Source: an uncultured Clostridia bacterium (lineage in GTDB: Bacteria; Bacillota; Clostridia; Lachnospirales; CAG-274). Taken from it: 41,573 nucleotides of DNA. Location of the stretch: NCBI GenBank assembly GCA_949948985.1, contig CATLIG010000020.1, forward strand, positions 1 through 41,573. Direction: 5' to 3'. Position numbers and translations under genes: made by a program. Below the pieces are notes generated by a model that worked only from the letters and a program-made list of their open reading frames with translations, ran no database searches and was not told where the DNA came from. Of the stretch, positions 24,810 through 34,629 are shown one piece after another (the first letter of the stretch is position 1; every line of letters begins with the position of its first letter).

Positions 24810-25928
24810 TTAGGCTATATTCCACACGCCGAAATAGCGTCCTATTTGAGTGCCTATACCCATAGTTCTTTGGACTTCGTATATCATCACATCGTCCATT
24901 CTTTCGCCCTTTTCAGTGACTTCCAATATTTCGGTTTCGCCAACGTCAACAAACTTGACAAATTTATTTTCAACCTGCGGCATAATAAGAAGCTTTGTAG
25001 AATCGACAAGCTTCTTTGTAACGTCGTTTGGGGCAAATCTTTGAGGTATCTCGAAAAGCGTTGTACCCTCGTAAGAGCCTAACCTTCCCATCTCAGCGAC
25101 TTGATTTTTTTGTTTTTCGCTTATCCAGTCAACATCCGCTAAAGCCGTCAGCTTTTTAAGCGCAGTTCTTGTACCGAAAATAGTAACGGGAACACCGCCG
25201 TTAGCGGCTGACACATCTTCTATAAGAGTGTCAAAGGTATCTTTGTTTGCCGCGCTTAAAGCCATTGTCTTGTTAAACTGCGAATTTACGGGCAATTTGT
25301 TTCCCGCGTTCATAACTTCAGCGTACATTTCATTTTGAATACGAATCATAAAAGCTCTGGCGCAGGCGTCCGTAAATTCAGACCAGTCTATTCTTCCGGT
25401 AAGATACATATCTATATCCGCTCCAACGGCGATACCATATACAGATGTAGCTACGGTGTAGGGTGTGCCTGAGCCAAGCTGTTGGAGTGTAAAATCATGA
25501 TGACCTCCGGCAACTTTAGATACAGAAAGTATTATATCGTCTTTTGTCCAGAACTCCTGAGAGTCGCCTTTTTTAATATTTCTTTCGTCAACAAACTGTT
25601 TAAAGAACTCACTTTTATGAAAACCCGTGTCAACCTTAAAATCAATATCCTCTTCCAAAATTTCAAACAGCTCGTTTCCATGTTTTTTCATAGCACGCTT
25701 TCTGTCTCTTTTTGTAGAGTTTTTATTAATTTCAAGTATATCGAATACAAAATTACGTATTTTACCCTCGGCTTCATTTTTTGATATGCGTTTTCCATCA
25801 TCATCAAACATTTCGGCGTCATGTCCAATGTCAAACCTAAGATTTCTGAAACCCTCATAATTATCTTCTGTTTCAAAAACATTTCGCATACGCTCGTTTA
25901 AATCTGAAAACATTAGTATTTTAGACAT
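24810..25928 (-). CDS. Major capsid protein (HK97-like)
   Basis: 372 residues. Pattern: a charged helical N-terminal arm, a long central helix region, and DMYLTGRIDWSEFTDACARA; then the glycine-rich GVPVTIFGTRTALKKLTALA and EGTTLFEIPQRFAPND, and a C-terminal QVENKFVKFVDVGETEILEV. This is the usual composition and order of HK97-fold major capsid proteins in Clostridia phages. It lies downstream of terminase, portal, protease and decoration genes. The capsid is the shell of the head. Confidence 0.85.
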   Translation of the reverse strand: MSKILMFSDLNERMRNVFETEDNYEGFRNLRFDIGHDAEMFDDDGKRISKNEAEGKIRNFVFDILEINKNSTKRDRKRAMKKHGNELFEILEEDIDFKVDTGFHKSEFFKQFVDERNIKKGDSQEFWTKDDIILSVSKVAGGHHDFTLQQLGSGTPYTVATSVYGIAVGADIDMYLTGRIDWSEFTDACARAFMIRIQNEMYAEVMNAGNKLPVNSQFNKTMALSAANKDTFDTLIEDVSAANGGVPVTIFGTRTALKKLTALADVDWISEKQKNQVAEMGRLGSYEGTTLFEIPQRFAPNDVTKKLVDSTKLLIMPQVENKFVKFVDVGETEILEVTEKGERMDDVMIYEVQRTMGIGTQIGRYFGVWNIA

Positions 25929-25954
25929 TAATTATTCCTCCTTAAATACATTTA

Positions 25955-26413
25955 CTAAGCTACAACAAGTTTTTTATCAGCGCATGAAACTGACGCGCCT
26001 TTAACGGGAGTACCTGTAAATCCAATTTCTGATATTTCAAAGACGTCTCCCTCATGAAGAGCGTAACATCTCGCTCTTTCTCCCGCGCCGTTATAAAAGT
26101 TTTTTAGGGCTTTAAATCTGTTTGTCCATTCCTCTGCTATTAAAGGTTCACTGTATACTAATAAAGCGTCTCCCGGCGTGACAACCTCGACATACCAACC
26201 GCCTTGTGATGATTTATCAAGAATTTTTCCGGCAAAAGATGTTACAGCGGCTTCCGCGTATAAATCCAGTGCTATAAAATCTCCCTTCGCAACAAGACTG
26301 CCATTGTCGGTATCTGTTTCGAGTTCAATATTATAAACGTGTTCTCCTCCGTTTCTGGCTAAAACCTTTGACGCAAAAGCGACAGTGTGTTCGTCAATTT
26401 TGTAATTAATCAT
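25955..26413 (-). CDS. Probable head decoration protein
   Basis: 152 residues, beta-rich and glycine-rich (MINYKIDEHTVAFASKVLAR ... TGTPVKGASVSCADKKLVVA). The central WYVEVVTPGDALLVYSEPL and the position between protease/scaffold and major capsid fit a head-stabilising decoration protein. Ribosome site AAGGAGGAAATTTA. It is separated from the protease gene by a strong terminator, so expression is likely uncoupled from the upstream genes. Confidence 0.6.
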   Translation of the reverse strand: MINYKIDEHTVAFASKVLARNGGEHVYNIELETDTDNGSLVAKGDFIALDLYAEAAVTSFAGKILDKSSQGGWYVEVVTPGDALLVYSEPLIAEEWTNRFKALKNFYNGAGERARCYALHEGDVFEISEIGFTGTPVKGASVSCADKKLVVA

Positions 26414-26439
26414 TAAATTTCCTCCTTGTATTTTTGCAT

Positions 26440-26462
26440 AAAAAAAACAGCCGTAACGGCTG
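26440..26462 (-). terminator. Rho-independent terminator between protease and decoration genes
   Basis: CAGCCGTTACGGCTG on the minus strand is a perfect palindromic stem followed by eight T, the best terminator in the window. Confidence 0.9.
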
Positions 26463-26487
26463 ATTTAAACTTAGTAACAATTATATA

Positions 26488-27942
26488 TTATTTATTAAAT
26501 ATATTTCCGTAACGGTTTTTTCTGACGGGTTTTGAAACTTCGCCAAAAGTTTTTCTTCCAATATGACTTTGAACATCTTCATCAATAGAGAAATGTCCCG
26601 CGGCTGAAACATAATCGGCAAAAATAACTTTGACTTCTTTTTTCAAATCGTTTACCGAATACTTGTCCATATCCTTTACAAGATTGTTATATGCCTCATT
26701 ATCAGCTAATACCGAATACTTTGAGTCTTCTAATATTTTCTTTTTCTCGAAACGCGTTTTTTCAGTTTCGTTCTTTTCTTTATATTCCACAAGAGAAGAA
26801 TAGTCGGCTCTCATTGTTTCAAGGGCGGATTGCTCGTCTTTTGTAACAAATTCGGCATATACCTGAACTCTCTCACCTGTCAGTGAGTAATTGTCTTCCT
26901 TTGACTCGTAGGACTGTTTATAGTGTCTTCCCGACCAGTAGTCGTGCATAATAAGATAATTTTCATAGCAGGTAACACTGTAGAACGTATTATCAGCCTC
27001 CGCATATGTACTGTTTACAAGCTCATACAGCGAACTGATTTTATCCTCTAAGGATATTTCAAAGTTTTTTGTTTTCCCTCCTAACTCAAAAGAGAATTTT
27101 TTTGTTTTTTCCGGAACATTACTTTCTTTGCCATTAGTACTCATTTTTACAATATCCTCCTTTCCGCTTTTTTCTTCCAAATTAGAAAAAAAGCTGCTTA
27201 ATTCATTTAATTTTGATTTTATATCTGTAAGCTCTTCTGAAAAGTTACAGAACATACTATTATTGTTTTCACTGAAATCTGAAAGTTTTATATTTGAGCC
27301 GGTCATTCCGGGATTTATTTTTATTCCATACTCATTTTTCCCTAAAATTGTAACGCCGTTAAAATGAAAATCCTCTATATCAAGATATTTTTCTTTGGCG
27401 TTGTAGGAACAGCTTTTAATATAAATTTCAACCGAAACACTACATTCCTCCTCACGTTGAAGTATTTCAGCGGCTTTTGAGTATTCCTCAAAAATATATC
27501 CGTCAACCTCGACATATTTTTTATTTTTGTCCTCGTCATATATAAGCTTTGCTCCGCAGGACTCAGGTATAATGCCTACGGGTATTTCATCATATACGGT
27601 TTCACCGTCTTCGTCTTTGTGAAGATTATGTTTGTAAAACTCATATTGTCCGTTAACTTTATGTATATAGGCTAGAATAGGGCGGTTGCTGAACGAGGCA
27701 AGGGCAGCTTCGGCAACTGTCTCGTTAATATTTATATTTTTTCTGTTAATTCCCGTATGACAGGCTTGCAGATGTACCGGAAGAAGCCCCTCGTTGTCTT
27801 TGCTTTCAGAATCAAATTTTAAATTTCCCTTTACTTGTACGACAATAGGACTTTCTGTTTCATCCGCGTCAAAATGGAATGATTTTTCGCCCTTTAAATA
27901 AAAGTTATATAAATCCTCAATATATAATAATTTTTTAGCCAT
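26488..27942 (-). CDS. Prohead protease fused to scaffold
   Basis: 484 residues. The first 220 form a protease-like beta domain: FHFDADETESPIVVQVKGNL, a possible catalytic histidine in LPVHLQACHTG, and serine in EEECSVSVEIYIKS followed by HFNGVTILG, as in capsid maturation proteases. The remainder is charged coiled coil (ETMRADYSSLVEYKEKNETE; KKKILEDSKYSV), as in scaffolds that are cleaved off during head maturation. The position between portal and major capsid supports this. The ATG at 27942 has a ribosome site (GAAAGGAAGCG). Confidence 0.8.
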   Translation of the reverse strand: MAKKLLYIEDLYNFYLKGEKSFHFDADETESPIVVQVKGNLKFDSESKDNEGLLPVHLQACHTGINRKNININETVAEAALASFSNRPILAYIHKVNGQYEFYKHNLHKDEDGETVYDEIPVGIIPESCGAKLIYDEDKNKKYVEVDGYIFEEYSKAAEILQREEECSVSVEIYIKSCSYNAKEKYLDIEDFHFNGVTILGKNEYGIKINPGMTGSNIKLSDFSENNNSMFCNFSEELTDIKSKLNELSSFFSNLEEKSGKEDIVKMSTNGKESNVPEKTKKFSFELGGKTKNFEISLEDKISSLYELVNSTYAEADNTFYSVTCYENYLIMHDYWSGRHYKQSYESKEDNYSLTGERVQVYAEFVTKDEQSALETMRADYSSLVEYKEKNETEKTRFEKKKILEDSKYSVLADNEAYNNLVKDMDKYSVNDLKKEVKVIFADYVSAAGHFSIDEDVQSHIGRKTFGEVSKPVRKNRYGNIFNK

Positions 27943-27955
27943 TTCACGCTTCCTT

Positions 27956-28135
27956 TCAAATATTTAATATACTGGAATATCTGATTTTTGACATATCAAT
28001 AATTTTTTCAGCGTCAAATTTACCGCTGTTTAAAAATATATAATCCCCATGCTCATTTTTAATCTCCTGAAATCCGGCTTGTTTTAATTTTAGATATGTT
28101 TCAGAATCAGAAGTATAAATAAATTTTTCTTTCAT
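27956..28135 (-). CDS. Small conserved phage protein between portal and protease
   Basis: 59 residues: MKEKFIYTSDSETYLKLKQA, then GFQEIKNEHGDYIFLN and a short helix. Excellent ribosome site (AAGGAGAATTTATT). It follows the portal stop by 12 bases and precedes the protease ATG by 13, filling the gap exactly. Strand-helix-strand mini-domain; function unknown, possibly a head assembly helper. Confidence 0.75.
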   Translation of the reverse strand: MKEKFIYTSDSETYLKLKQAGFQEIKNEHGDYIFLNSGKFDAEKIIDMSKIRYSSILNI

Positions 28136-28147
28136 AATAAATTCTCC

Positions 28148-29704
28148 TTATCCATTTGAGTTATCTTTTTTGTCTTTGCTCGCTTCTCCATCGTCTGTCA
28201 GTTCATCTGTGTCTTTTTCCTGTCCACCTGATTTTTTATCCGATAAAGCGTCTGATGATGTGGTATGAGAAGATTTTAAAGGAATAAATTTATTAGTGAG
28301 TCCAAGGCATTCCTCTTCAAGAAAATTCATTGCCAAAGTATCAAGCTCAGAAAAACCATTGAGAGTGTTTAAAGCGAGTTTATTGGGAAATCCGTAAGTC
28401 GAGGATTCCATAAGCGATTTTTTAAATTCTTGTTTCGTATATACCGATACCTCAAAAAACTTTACTTTAGCTGGCTTTTTGACATAATAGGACAAAAATC
28501 TGTTAAGCCACGCTTCCGTTTGAGGCAAGAGCATAGATATGGCAAACTCTGTATCGCTTTTCATAGCGGAGTTAAAAGCTGTTGTGCCTTTTATGGAGGC
28601 TGAGTTTAATATTTGCGCTCCTCCTGATGTGTTAAGTACGGTTTCGGTTGCTTTCTCAATTTTACTTGTATCGGTCGCTTGGTCGTTGTCAAAGGATATA
28701 GTGTTTAATTTTCCGGGTATTATAGCGGCAGACGCGTATTCGGGTAACGCTTCTTCCGTCATGCGGTTAAAATACTGTATCATAATATCCGGATTGATTT
28801 TCCAATCGTCAGGATTTGGAGAGCCTGTTAAAGTTTCCATTTCAAGCCATATAAGCTTATATATCTGCTGTTCATCGGCTATAGCCTGTATATCCTCTAA
28901 ATCTAAAAGATTAATAAGAGAATTTAAGAGCCCTGAAAAAACAGGAACTACCGTTTCCCAGTCCTCGGCTCTCGCTTTAAGGCATACGGCGTATTTTTCC
29001 GGCATAGTCTGCCATTTCGTACCTTTTGACGTATACACCGTGTACATACTTTTAAAAGGTTCTCCCCAAAACTCTAAAATATCCTGTTTATTTTTAAAAT
29101 AAGACATATCCATAGCGAAAGAAAAATCTCCTGTACTATATACACCCTCAATTTTACAGTAATCAGGGTCTAACGGCAAAATAAACATTGACTGAGATGT
29201 TTTTGCCTTTTCATCAAAATATACACAGCCGTAAAACACATCCTCACGAAAACAGGTTGTATATATTTTTAAAAACTCATATTGTAAATTTAATTTATCA
29301 AGTATTTTTAAAGTCTCGTAATAAGATTTTATAATATCATCTTTATTATTTTCATCTGTGAGACTGTAAGAGGGTATTACGCTTCTTGCGGACAGGTCAA
29401 ACATATTAGCGTTATAAGATATAAGCCTGTAGTATACCTGAGAACGATAGTACAGATAACGAGAAAGGCTTCTTAAGTTTTTCTCATTGCTTCCTATATT
29501 TTTGAGATATGTTCTCAAAGAGTCCTTTGAAAAGGCTTTTATAGTTTTAGACGAGTTTTTTGTAACGTCTCTTAAATTTCTTAAAGCATCGTTTGCCTGA
29601 GCGTACCACTCTAATCTGTTTTTGTTTTGTTCATACCACTGTTTCATTTCGGGTATGGTTTTATCCAAAGGCGCGCCCCGCGCCTTGTTCTTTCTTCGGG
29701 GCAT
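28148..29704 (-). CDS. Portal protein
   Basis: 518 residues, the usual portal size. It begins with a basic MPRRKNKARGAPLDK. Central segments are YYRLISYNANMFDLSARSVI, RTEDVFYGCVYF-like (CFREDVFYGCVYFDEKAKTS), and a loop region ending with DPDYCKIEGVYSTGDFSFAM; a disordered tail rich in S/D/K follows. Portals are dodecameric rings at one head vertex through which DNA enters. The gene follows the large terminase with a 12-base gap and precedes the protease. Ribosome site AGGAGGAACTTAA. Confidence 0.85.
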   Translation of the reverse strand: MPRRKNKARGAPLDKTIPEMKQWYEQNKNRLEWYAQANDALRNLRDVTKNSSKTIKAFSKDSLRTYLKNIGSNEKNLRSLSRYLYYRSQVYYRLISYNANMFDLSARSVIPSYSLTDENNKDDIIKSYYETLKILDKLNLQYEFLKIYTTCFREDVFYGCVYFDEKAKTSQSMFILPLDPDYCKIEGVYSTGDFSFAMDMSYFKNKQDILEFWGEPFKSMYTVYTSKGTKWQTMPEKYAVCLKARAEDWETVVPVFSGLLNSLINLLDLEDIQAIADEQQIYKLIWLEMETLTGSPNPDDWKINPDIMIQYFNRMTEEALPEYASAAIIPGKLNTISFDNDQATDTSKIEKATETVLNTSGGAQILNSASIKGTTAFNSAMKSDTEFAISMLLPQTEAWLNRFLSYYVKKPAKVKFFEVSVYTKQEFKKSLMESSTYGFPNKLALNTLNGFSELDTLAMNFLEEECLGLTNKFIPLKSSHTTSSDALSDKKSGGQEKDTDELTDDGEASKDKKDNSNG

Positions 29705-29715
29705 TTAAGTTCCTC

Positions 29716-31791
29716 CTAATTTTTAAACATAGAAAACCTTTTTCCTTTTCTGATTGGAAGTAATTCCGTCAGATTTATAGGAGTCGGATTTTTACGGTGA
29801 ACAATATTTTTTCTTCTTTCGGTCATAAGAGCGTAGCTTGCCAAAGCGGCGGTATACGCGCGGTCGTCGTGAAGCTTGTTTGCTTTTTCAGGGGCAAGCT
29901 CAAAGGAGTCTTTGCCCGAGTCGCGTTTTTTACGAATTATATTTACAAGCTCTTCTTTTAAAGCGTCTATATTTGATAGCGCTATTTTGTCAGCCCAATC
30001 TAATTTGATTTTTTTTACTTTTACAGATTGAATGTCAGACAGCGCATCGTTTAACCGTCTTTCAAACTCGTTTTCATCTACGTGCTCATTTTTTAATTGT
30101 GATAATATTTTTTCACGTTCTTTTTCTATAAGCTCGTTGTCTATATCAAAAACGGTTAAATAATCTTTATTGTCATATGACGCTGTAAAACTGATTTTAT
30201 CCTGCGACATAAGCTCTATCATAGCCTCGTACATTTCTGACTTATAAGCTGCCGGAGCCATAAGATGAATTTTATTTACAGCGTTCGGAAATTTATTTGC
30301 GTAGTCAGCTGAATATTCTTTGTCTATAAGACCTCTGTGTATTATTCCTTTTTTATCAGTCCAGTCGGGCATAAGATAATCGGCTATATTTACTCCGCCG
30401 CCGCCTGAACCAGCGTCTATATATACGCCTATGATATTTTCATATCCATCGGCTCCGCCGTTGTAATCTAAAATTATTTGTTTTAAATAATCAATTTGTT
30501 CGGGAGTTCTCATAGGCGATTTAATTTTCTTTCCAACGTCAATTAAATTTATACAGTTTACAATTCTCATACGTATATCAACGGAACCGTCAACCTGTTT
30601 AAACTCGTATATCTCGCATACAAGTATAACGCTGTTATCCCTTGAACGGGCGGGGTCGTAGCATATAACAAATTTTTTGTTTCCCGTGTCGTTATACAAT
30701 AATGGTTTTCTTATTTCCTCATTTCTTGTAATAACCGAACGTTTTATAATGGCATCGCTTCCCGCGTCTGTTGTAAAGCGGCAGTAGTATTCTCTCCACG
30801 CTTTTTCGGGATTTGTCCTGAGTTCGTTGTCAATAACTGATTTTTCGTACAAAGGGTTCATCAGTTTACCATGTATTGTAGGACGCAAAGGTATTTCACA
30901 TGTAATCATAGCGACAAAATATCTCTTGTCTCCCATAAACATTTTTTTTGAAAATTCCCTGAAAAACTCGTGAAATTTAGTTCCCACAGAGCTTGCCGAG
31001 CTTATGTAGAATAATTGATTTGGTATTTCCTTAGGAAGCGTTTTCAAACGAACGGCGTCAATAGAGTTTCCGTTGCCGTCTGTTCCTGATTTAAAACTTT
31101 TATTGACAATAGCGAAAGCTCCGTATACATTCATCATTTCTTCTGAAAGAAAACCGCATTCGTCAAATACTACAGAACCTCTTTTTCCTCTTTTTTTATC
31201 TATATTGCTGTTTAATGTCTGAGTAAAAGAGCCGTTGTATGTCGAGTAGCTGAAACCGTTTGAAGAATGTGAAAAACCGTCTCCCGCGGCATTTTTAATC
31301 TCTATTTCATTTTTAAATACAATTCCTGTCGAACCCATAAATGTGTCTATATTATCGTTTGCCAGCTGTTCAAGAGTAGTAAAGGTTTGTTCAGCCTGAG
31401 AACCCGACCCCGAAGCTATATAACACCAATAGTTGTTAAAAAGCATATCTTTAGCCATAAGCATAATATCAATAAGTGTACTTTTGCCAAATCCTCTTGA
31501 GCAAACAAGCAATACATTAGGACAAGTCCACGCCTGCTGAATAATCCACGCTTGAGCGTCAAGAAGCTCAATATTGAAAAAATCCTTTATAAATCTTACA
31601 GGGTTACATTGATAGTATTTTTGCATTTCAGCTATTCGTATGAGAGAATTAAGTTTTTTTGAGGATAAGGCGTATACGCCGTCTCTGACGAATATGGTAT
31701 TTTTTTGAATACAGTTTTTAAACCGTATTTCATTTATATCTCCCTTGTCGACAAGAAGCTGTTTAAGCTCCTCAAATTCAGTCGTCCTCAT
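29716..31791 (-). CDS. terL: Terminase large subunit
   Basis: 691 residues from the ATG at 31791, which has AGGAGGAAATTTCTG before it; the longer frame to 31848 lies inside the preceding gene. Walker A VCSRGFGKST is at about 96-105, and Walker B (SVVFDECGFL) follows about 100 residues later. The nuclease half shows FVICYDPARSRDNSVILV, GVYIDAGSGGGGVNI and a C-terminal KLHDDRAYTAALASYALM. The enzyme translocates DNA into the head using ATP and cuts the concatemer. It overlaps the previous gene by 14 bases, giving translational coupling. Confidence 0.93.
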   Translation of the reverse strand: MRTTEFEELKQLLVDKGDINEIRFKNCIQKNTIFVRDGVYALSSKKLNSLIRIAEMQKYYQCNPVRFIKDFFNIELLDAQAWIIQQAWTCPNVLLVCSRGFGKSTLIDIMLMAKDMLFNNYWCYIASGSGSQAEQTFTTLEQLANDNIDTFMGSTGIVFKNEIEIKNAAGDGFSHSSNGFSYSTYNGSFTQTLNSNIDKKRGKRGSVVFDECGFLSEEMMNVYGAFAIVNKSFKSGTDGNGNSIDAVRLKTLPKEIPNQLFYISSASSVGTKFHEFFREFSKKMFMGDKRYFVAMITCEIPLRPTIHGKLMNPLYEKSVIDNELRTNPEKAWREYYCRFTTDAGSDAIIKRSVITRNEEIRKPLLYNDTGNKKFVICYDPARSRDNSVILVCEIYEFKQVDGSVDIRMRIVNCINLIDVGKKIKSPMRTPEQIDYLKQIILDYNGGADGYENIIGVYIDAGSGGGGVNIADYLMPDWTDKKGIIHRGLIDKEYSADYANKFPNAVNKIHLMAPAAYKSEMYEAMIELMSQDKISFTASYDNKDYLTVFDIDNELIEKEREKILSQLKNEHVDENEFERRLNDALSDIQSVKVKKIKLDWADKIALSNIDALKEELVNIIRKKRDSGKDSFELAPEKANKLHDDRAYTAALASYALMTERRKNIVHRKNPTPINLTELLPIRKGKRFSMFKN

Positions 31792-33037
31792 CAGAAATTT
31801 CCTCCTCCTCTTCATTGTCGCAGGCAAAGTCGGAGTATAGATTTTCAAGGTCGGTATATGAATAACATTTTAAATCAATATTATTATCTTTTATAAAATC
31901 TTTGAGGTCTAAATTCTCATTTAATAAAATTCTTGATATTTCTATATATTTATCAAGTTTAGCCTGTAGTTCGATAATCATATTTCTTTGTTCCGCAACC
32001 ATATCAGACCAGTCGCTTTCATCGAGTTTTAATTCTTGTATGATAGAATGATGGCTCGCGTCCATTACCTGACGCATAGCTTTGCAGGTTTCCATATCAA
32101 ACCCGTTTACACGTCCTTGTCTTAAATCAAGGTCTTTTATTTTTTTTATTTTACCTGTCCATGTGTTTTCACCTTTTTTGGCATTCTTGTTATTTTTCAG
32201 AGATATGCAGCTTTCAGCGGCAAGATTTATTATCATACTTGTGATTTTTTGTTTGCTTTCCTGTAAAGATTTTATGGACGCCGAGTTTTTTTCAATATTT
32301 TTAATATCAGGCATTAAAGCCGTAATAGCCGCGTCTATCTTAGAGGACTGTAAAAATCCTCTGACAATAGATATACATGAGGAGTTTCTCACCATATCGT
32401 CATTTTCATATCCCCCGGCGTCAAGCATTCCCAATAGCTGAGAATATAAAAAAATTCTGTCAGACATAACTTCATTCTCAAATGGGTCGTATCCCAGTAA
32501 TTTTATTACATCTTTTTTGTAGGTCTCTAAAGACTCTTTATTTACAGACGTATTCTTTTTTCGGGGTTTACCCGCCTTTTCAGAACAATAGCCGTTTTTA
32601 AAAAAATCCGAATTTGAATATGTATAACCGCTGTACTGTCCCATAGCTATATTTTTCACGTAAGAATCATAAGGAGTGGATTTTGTTCTGCCGGCGAGAA
32701 GATTTTCAGACTCTTGAACGCTAGCGTCCCATACAGAATTAAGAAACGGCTTGTCAAGATATTTAAGAGCCAAAATCATAGAGTCTTTTGTCACGATTTC
32801 CTCGCCGTTTTTATTTACTGAGACAGCGAGCTTTCTGGCGCACCGTTTACATATAAAGCTCACTTCTCCTTTAATTAAAGGATCTGTGCTTACATAAAAA
32901 TTTTCCCGTTTTTTATGAGAATCGCACATAGGGCAGTAAGCGTAGCTTTTAAATTCTTCCAGTTTGTTTTCAAGCTCAATAACTTTTTCCTTTGCCTGTG
33001 CCGCCGTCATTTTCGCGGCAGTGTTTTTCTCTGGTAT
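31778..33037 (-). CDS. Probable terminase small subunit with zinc ribbon, ATA start
   Basis: 419 residues counted from an ATA at 33037 that follows AAAGGAGGG with a spacing of 6. The upstream ATG (33121) lies before a terminator and has no ribosome site. The N-terminal zinc ribbon is CPMC (33-36 of this frame) and CKRC (about 62-65), then a helical central domain and coiled coils. The very acidic C-terminus is EEEEEISDEDD. Coupling to TerL (14-base overlap) and position support a DNA-recognition subunit, but the length is more than twice the normal 150-200 residues. An unrecognised protein with a similar place is possible. Confidence 0.55.
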   Translation of the reverse strand: MPEKNTAAKMTAAQAKEKVIELENKLEEFKSYAYCPMCDSHKKRENFYVSTDPLIKGEVSFICKRCARKLAVSVNKNGEEIVTKDSMILALKYLDKPFLNSVWDASVQESENLLAGRTKSTPYDSYVKNIAMGQYSGYTYSNSDFFKNGYCSEKAGKPRKKNTSVNKESLETYKKDVIKLLGYDPFENEVMSDRIFLYSQLLGMLDAGGYENDDMVRNSSCISIVRGFLQSSKIDAAITALMPDIKNIEKNSASIKSLQESKQKITSMIINLAAESCISLKNNKNAKKGENTWTGKIKKIKDLDLRQGRVNGFDMETCKAMRQVMDASHHSIIQELKLDESDWSDMVAEQRNMIIELQAKLDKYIEISRILLNENLDLKDFIKDNNIDLKCYSYTDLENLYSDFACDNEEEEEISDEDD

Positions 33038-33073
33038 TTTAATCCCTCCTTTGTGTTTTTTATTGTTGATAAA

Positions 33074-33103
33074 ATTAAAAAAACTCTCCGGATAAGAGAG
33101 TTT
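33074..33103 (-). terminator. Terminator between tail fibre and terminase genes
   Basis: On the minus strand AAACTCTC, loop TTATCCG, GAGAGTTTTTTT: a clear terminator. It separates the baseplate/fibre operon from the packaging operon. It also means the ATG at 33121 cannot be the terminase small subunit start used by an operon transcript. Confidence 0.85.
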
Positions 33104-33159
33104 GTAATATTTTTTATACATATTATTTTTTGAACAGTCCGATGTAAGCGCTATTTTGT

Positions 33160-34629
33160 TTATGAGTCAAACTGATTGTATGTTATATTGTATCTTGCGC
33201 AGTTCGACATAATTATATCCGATTGTTTAATTCCTCCGCCGTCATCGCTGTAGCAAAACAGATTTCCGGACATAATAAAATTTTTACATGATGAAAAAGA
33301 CATACCCGGATTCTGAGATGTATTTCCCACAGAAAGTATGTTGCTGCCTATGTTCATATACTCACAGTTTGTAAAGTGAAGTCCCTGTGTTCTTCCTTTA
33401 TTCTGTGAGGAACGGATACTTATATAATTATTACTGATATTTATATTTCGCATATATGAGAATAACATATAAAGATAGGGCATATCAAAAAAAGAATTCC
33501 TTATAGTTATGTTTTGATACGGGTATGTCAGGTTATTTGTACTTTCTCTTCTGAATAAAAAAACCTTACCGCTGCTATTTTGTCCGACTATTGTATCTGA
33601 TTTGAATACACAATTATCTATTGTAAATTTTCCCTGCAAATTTATTTTGTACAAATAAAATAAGCTGTAATTACAGCCATAATTATAGGAATTGGGATAT
33701 TCTATTTTAAGGTTTTTTAAAATGAGGCTGTTAAGAGGGGGTTTAAGTACAAAGAAATCTCCGCCGGAACCGTCATAATTTTTTAACAGTACAGTTTGTT
33801 CACCAAGTCCCTCGATTATAATATTTAAAGTGTTATCAGTGTAGGCATGCTCGTCATCGCCTATTATTATATGTCCGTTTTGTGCCTTTATTACAAATGT
33901 TCCCTCGGTGAGAAATATTCTTCCGCCATATTCTCCAAGCTCGGCAGCAGCGGCTGATATTGTCTCATTATCATTATTTCCCGCGCATATGTATTTTGCC
34001 AACGCTTTACTTTCATCAGAAGCATCACTCGCTGCTATAATTATTGTTTTTGGAAGGGCGGGGGAGTCCGAGCTTCCCTTTGACCCGGTAATACTCCATC
34101 CGCTCCATCCGGTATCTGTTTTAGTACGTATATTTATATTTTGAGAAGATTTGGGAATATAAATCTGAGTTTTATCATTATCCCCCAAGCCTGTGTTTAA
34201 TACAATAAGCGAACCTCCGTCTGAATTACCGGGAGTGTTAATATTACTGCCGTTTACGGTGTAAATACCTTTTTGCGTTAATGTGTCATAATCTATTGAA
34301 GAGTCTTCCACAGTTTCGCTTTTAACAAAATTAGCATCCGACTCTTCTTTTGTATAGTAACCGTTTAAATTTATATCCTCTGAGATTTCATTGCCGTTAT
34401 AGGTAAGTTTTCCGTCTTTGGATATATTTATGTTGTCTAAAATTTCTTTGTTGTCATGCTTGTGTTCTTTTGATTCTATACGGCTGACAAGTTTGTCTTT
34501 TAAGTCGGTCAGCACGACTTTTTCCCATTGGGGAGTTATGTATTTGTCCAAGCCGGTAAGTTCACATCCTCTGCTTTTATATGTCAAAAAATATGTAATC
34601 TTCTTCCGTTGCGGGTGAAAGATTTTCAT
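33160..34629 (-). CDS. Tail spike or fibre with right-handed beta-helix
   Basis: Up to 489 residues. After the N-terminal attachment region (YITPQWEKVVLTDLKDKLV) comes a KDGKLTYNGNEISEDINLNG repeat-like stretch. A beta-helix follows, with GRIFLTEGTFVIKAQNGH, LNIIIEGLGEQTVLLKNYD and many N-x-I-x-x-N turns (ISNNYISIRSS; YNITYNQFD). Such spikes bind and sometimes cut host surface polysaccharide. The true start is uncertain. The ATG at 34629 lies inside the previous gene, and the nearest ribosome-like AGAGGA (about 34570) precedes the codons ELTGLDKY without any ATG. The first 20 residues may therefore not be translated. Confidence 0.75.
   Translation of the reverse strand: MKIFHPQRKKITYFLTYKSRGCELTGLDKYITPQWEKVVLTDLKDKLVSRIESKEHKHDNKEILDNINISKDGKLTYNGNEISEDINLNGYYTKEESDANFVKSETVEDSSIDYDTLTQKGIYTVNGSNINTPGNSDGGSLIVLNTGLGDNDKTQIYIPKSSQNINIRTKTDTGWSGWSITGSKGSSDSPALPKTIIIAASDASDESKALAKYICAGNNDNETISAAAAELGEYGGRIFLTEGTFVIKAQNGHIIIGDDEHAYTDNTLNIIIEGLGEQTVLLKNYDGSGGDFFVLKPPLNSLILKNLKIEYPNSYNYGCNYSLFYLYKINLQGKFTIDNCVFKSDTIVGQNSSGKVFLFRRESTNNLTYPYQNITIRNSFFDMPYLYMLFSYMRNINISNNYISIRSSQNKGRTQGLHFTNCEYMNIGSNILSVGNTSQNPGMSFSSCKNFIMSGNLFCYSDDGGGIKQSDIIMSNCARYNITYNQFDS

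Noticed and set aside
33038-33121. N-terminal extension of the terminase small subunit to ATG 33121
   Set aside because: It passes through a terminator hairpin and has no ribosome site.
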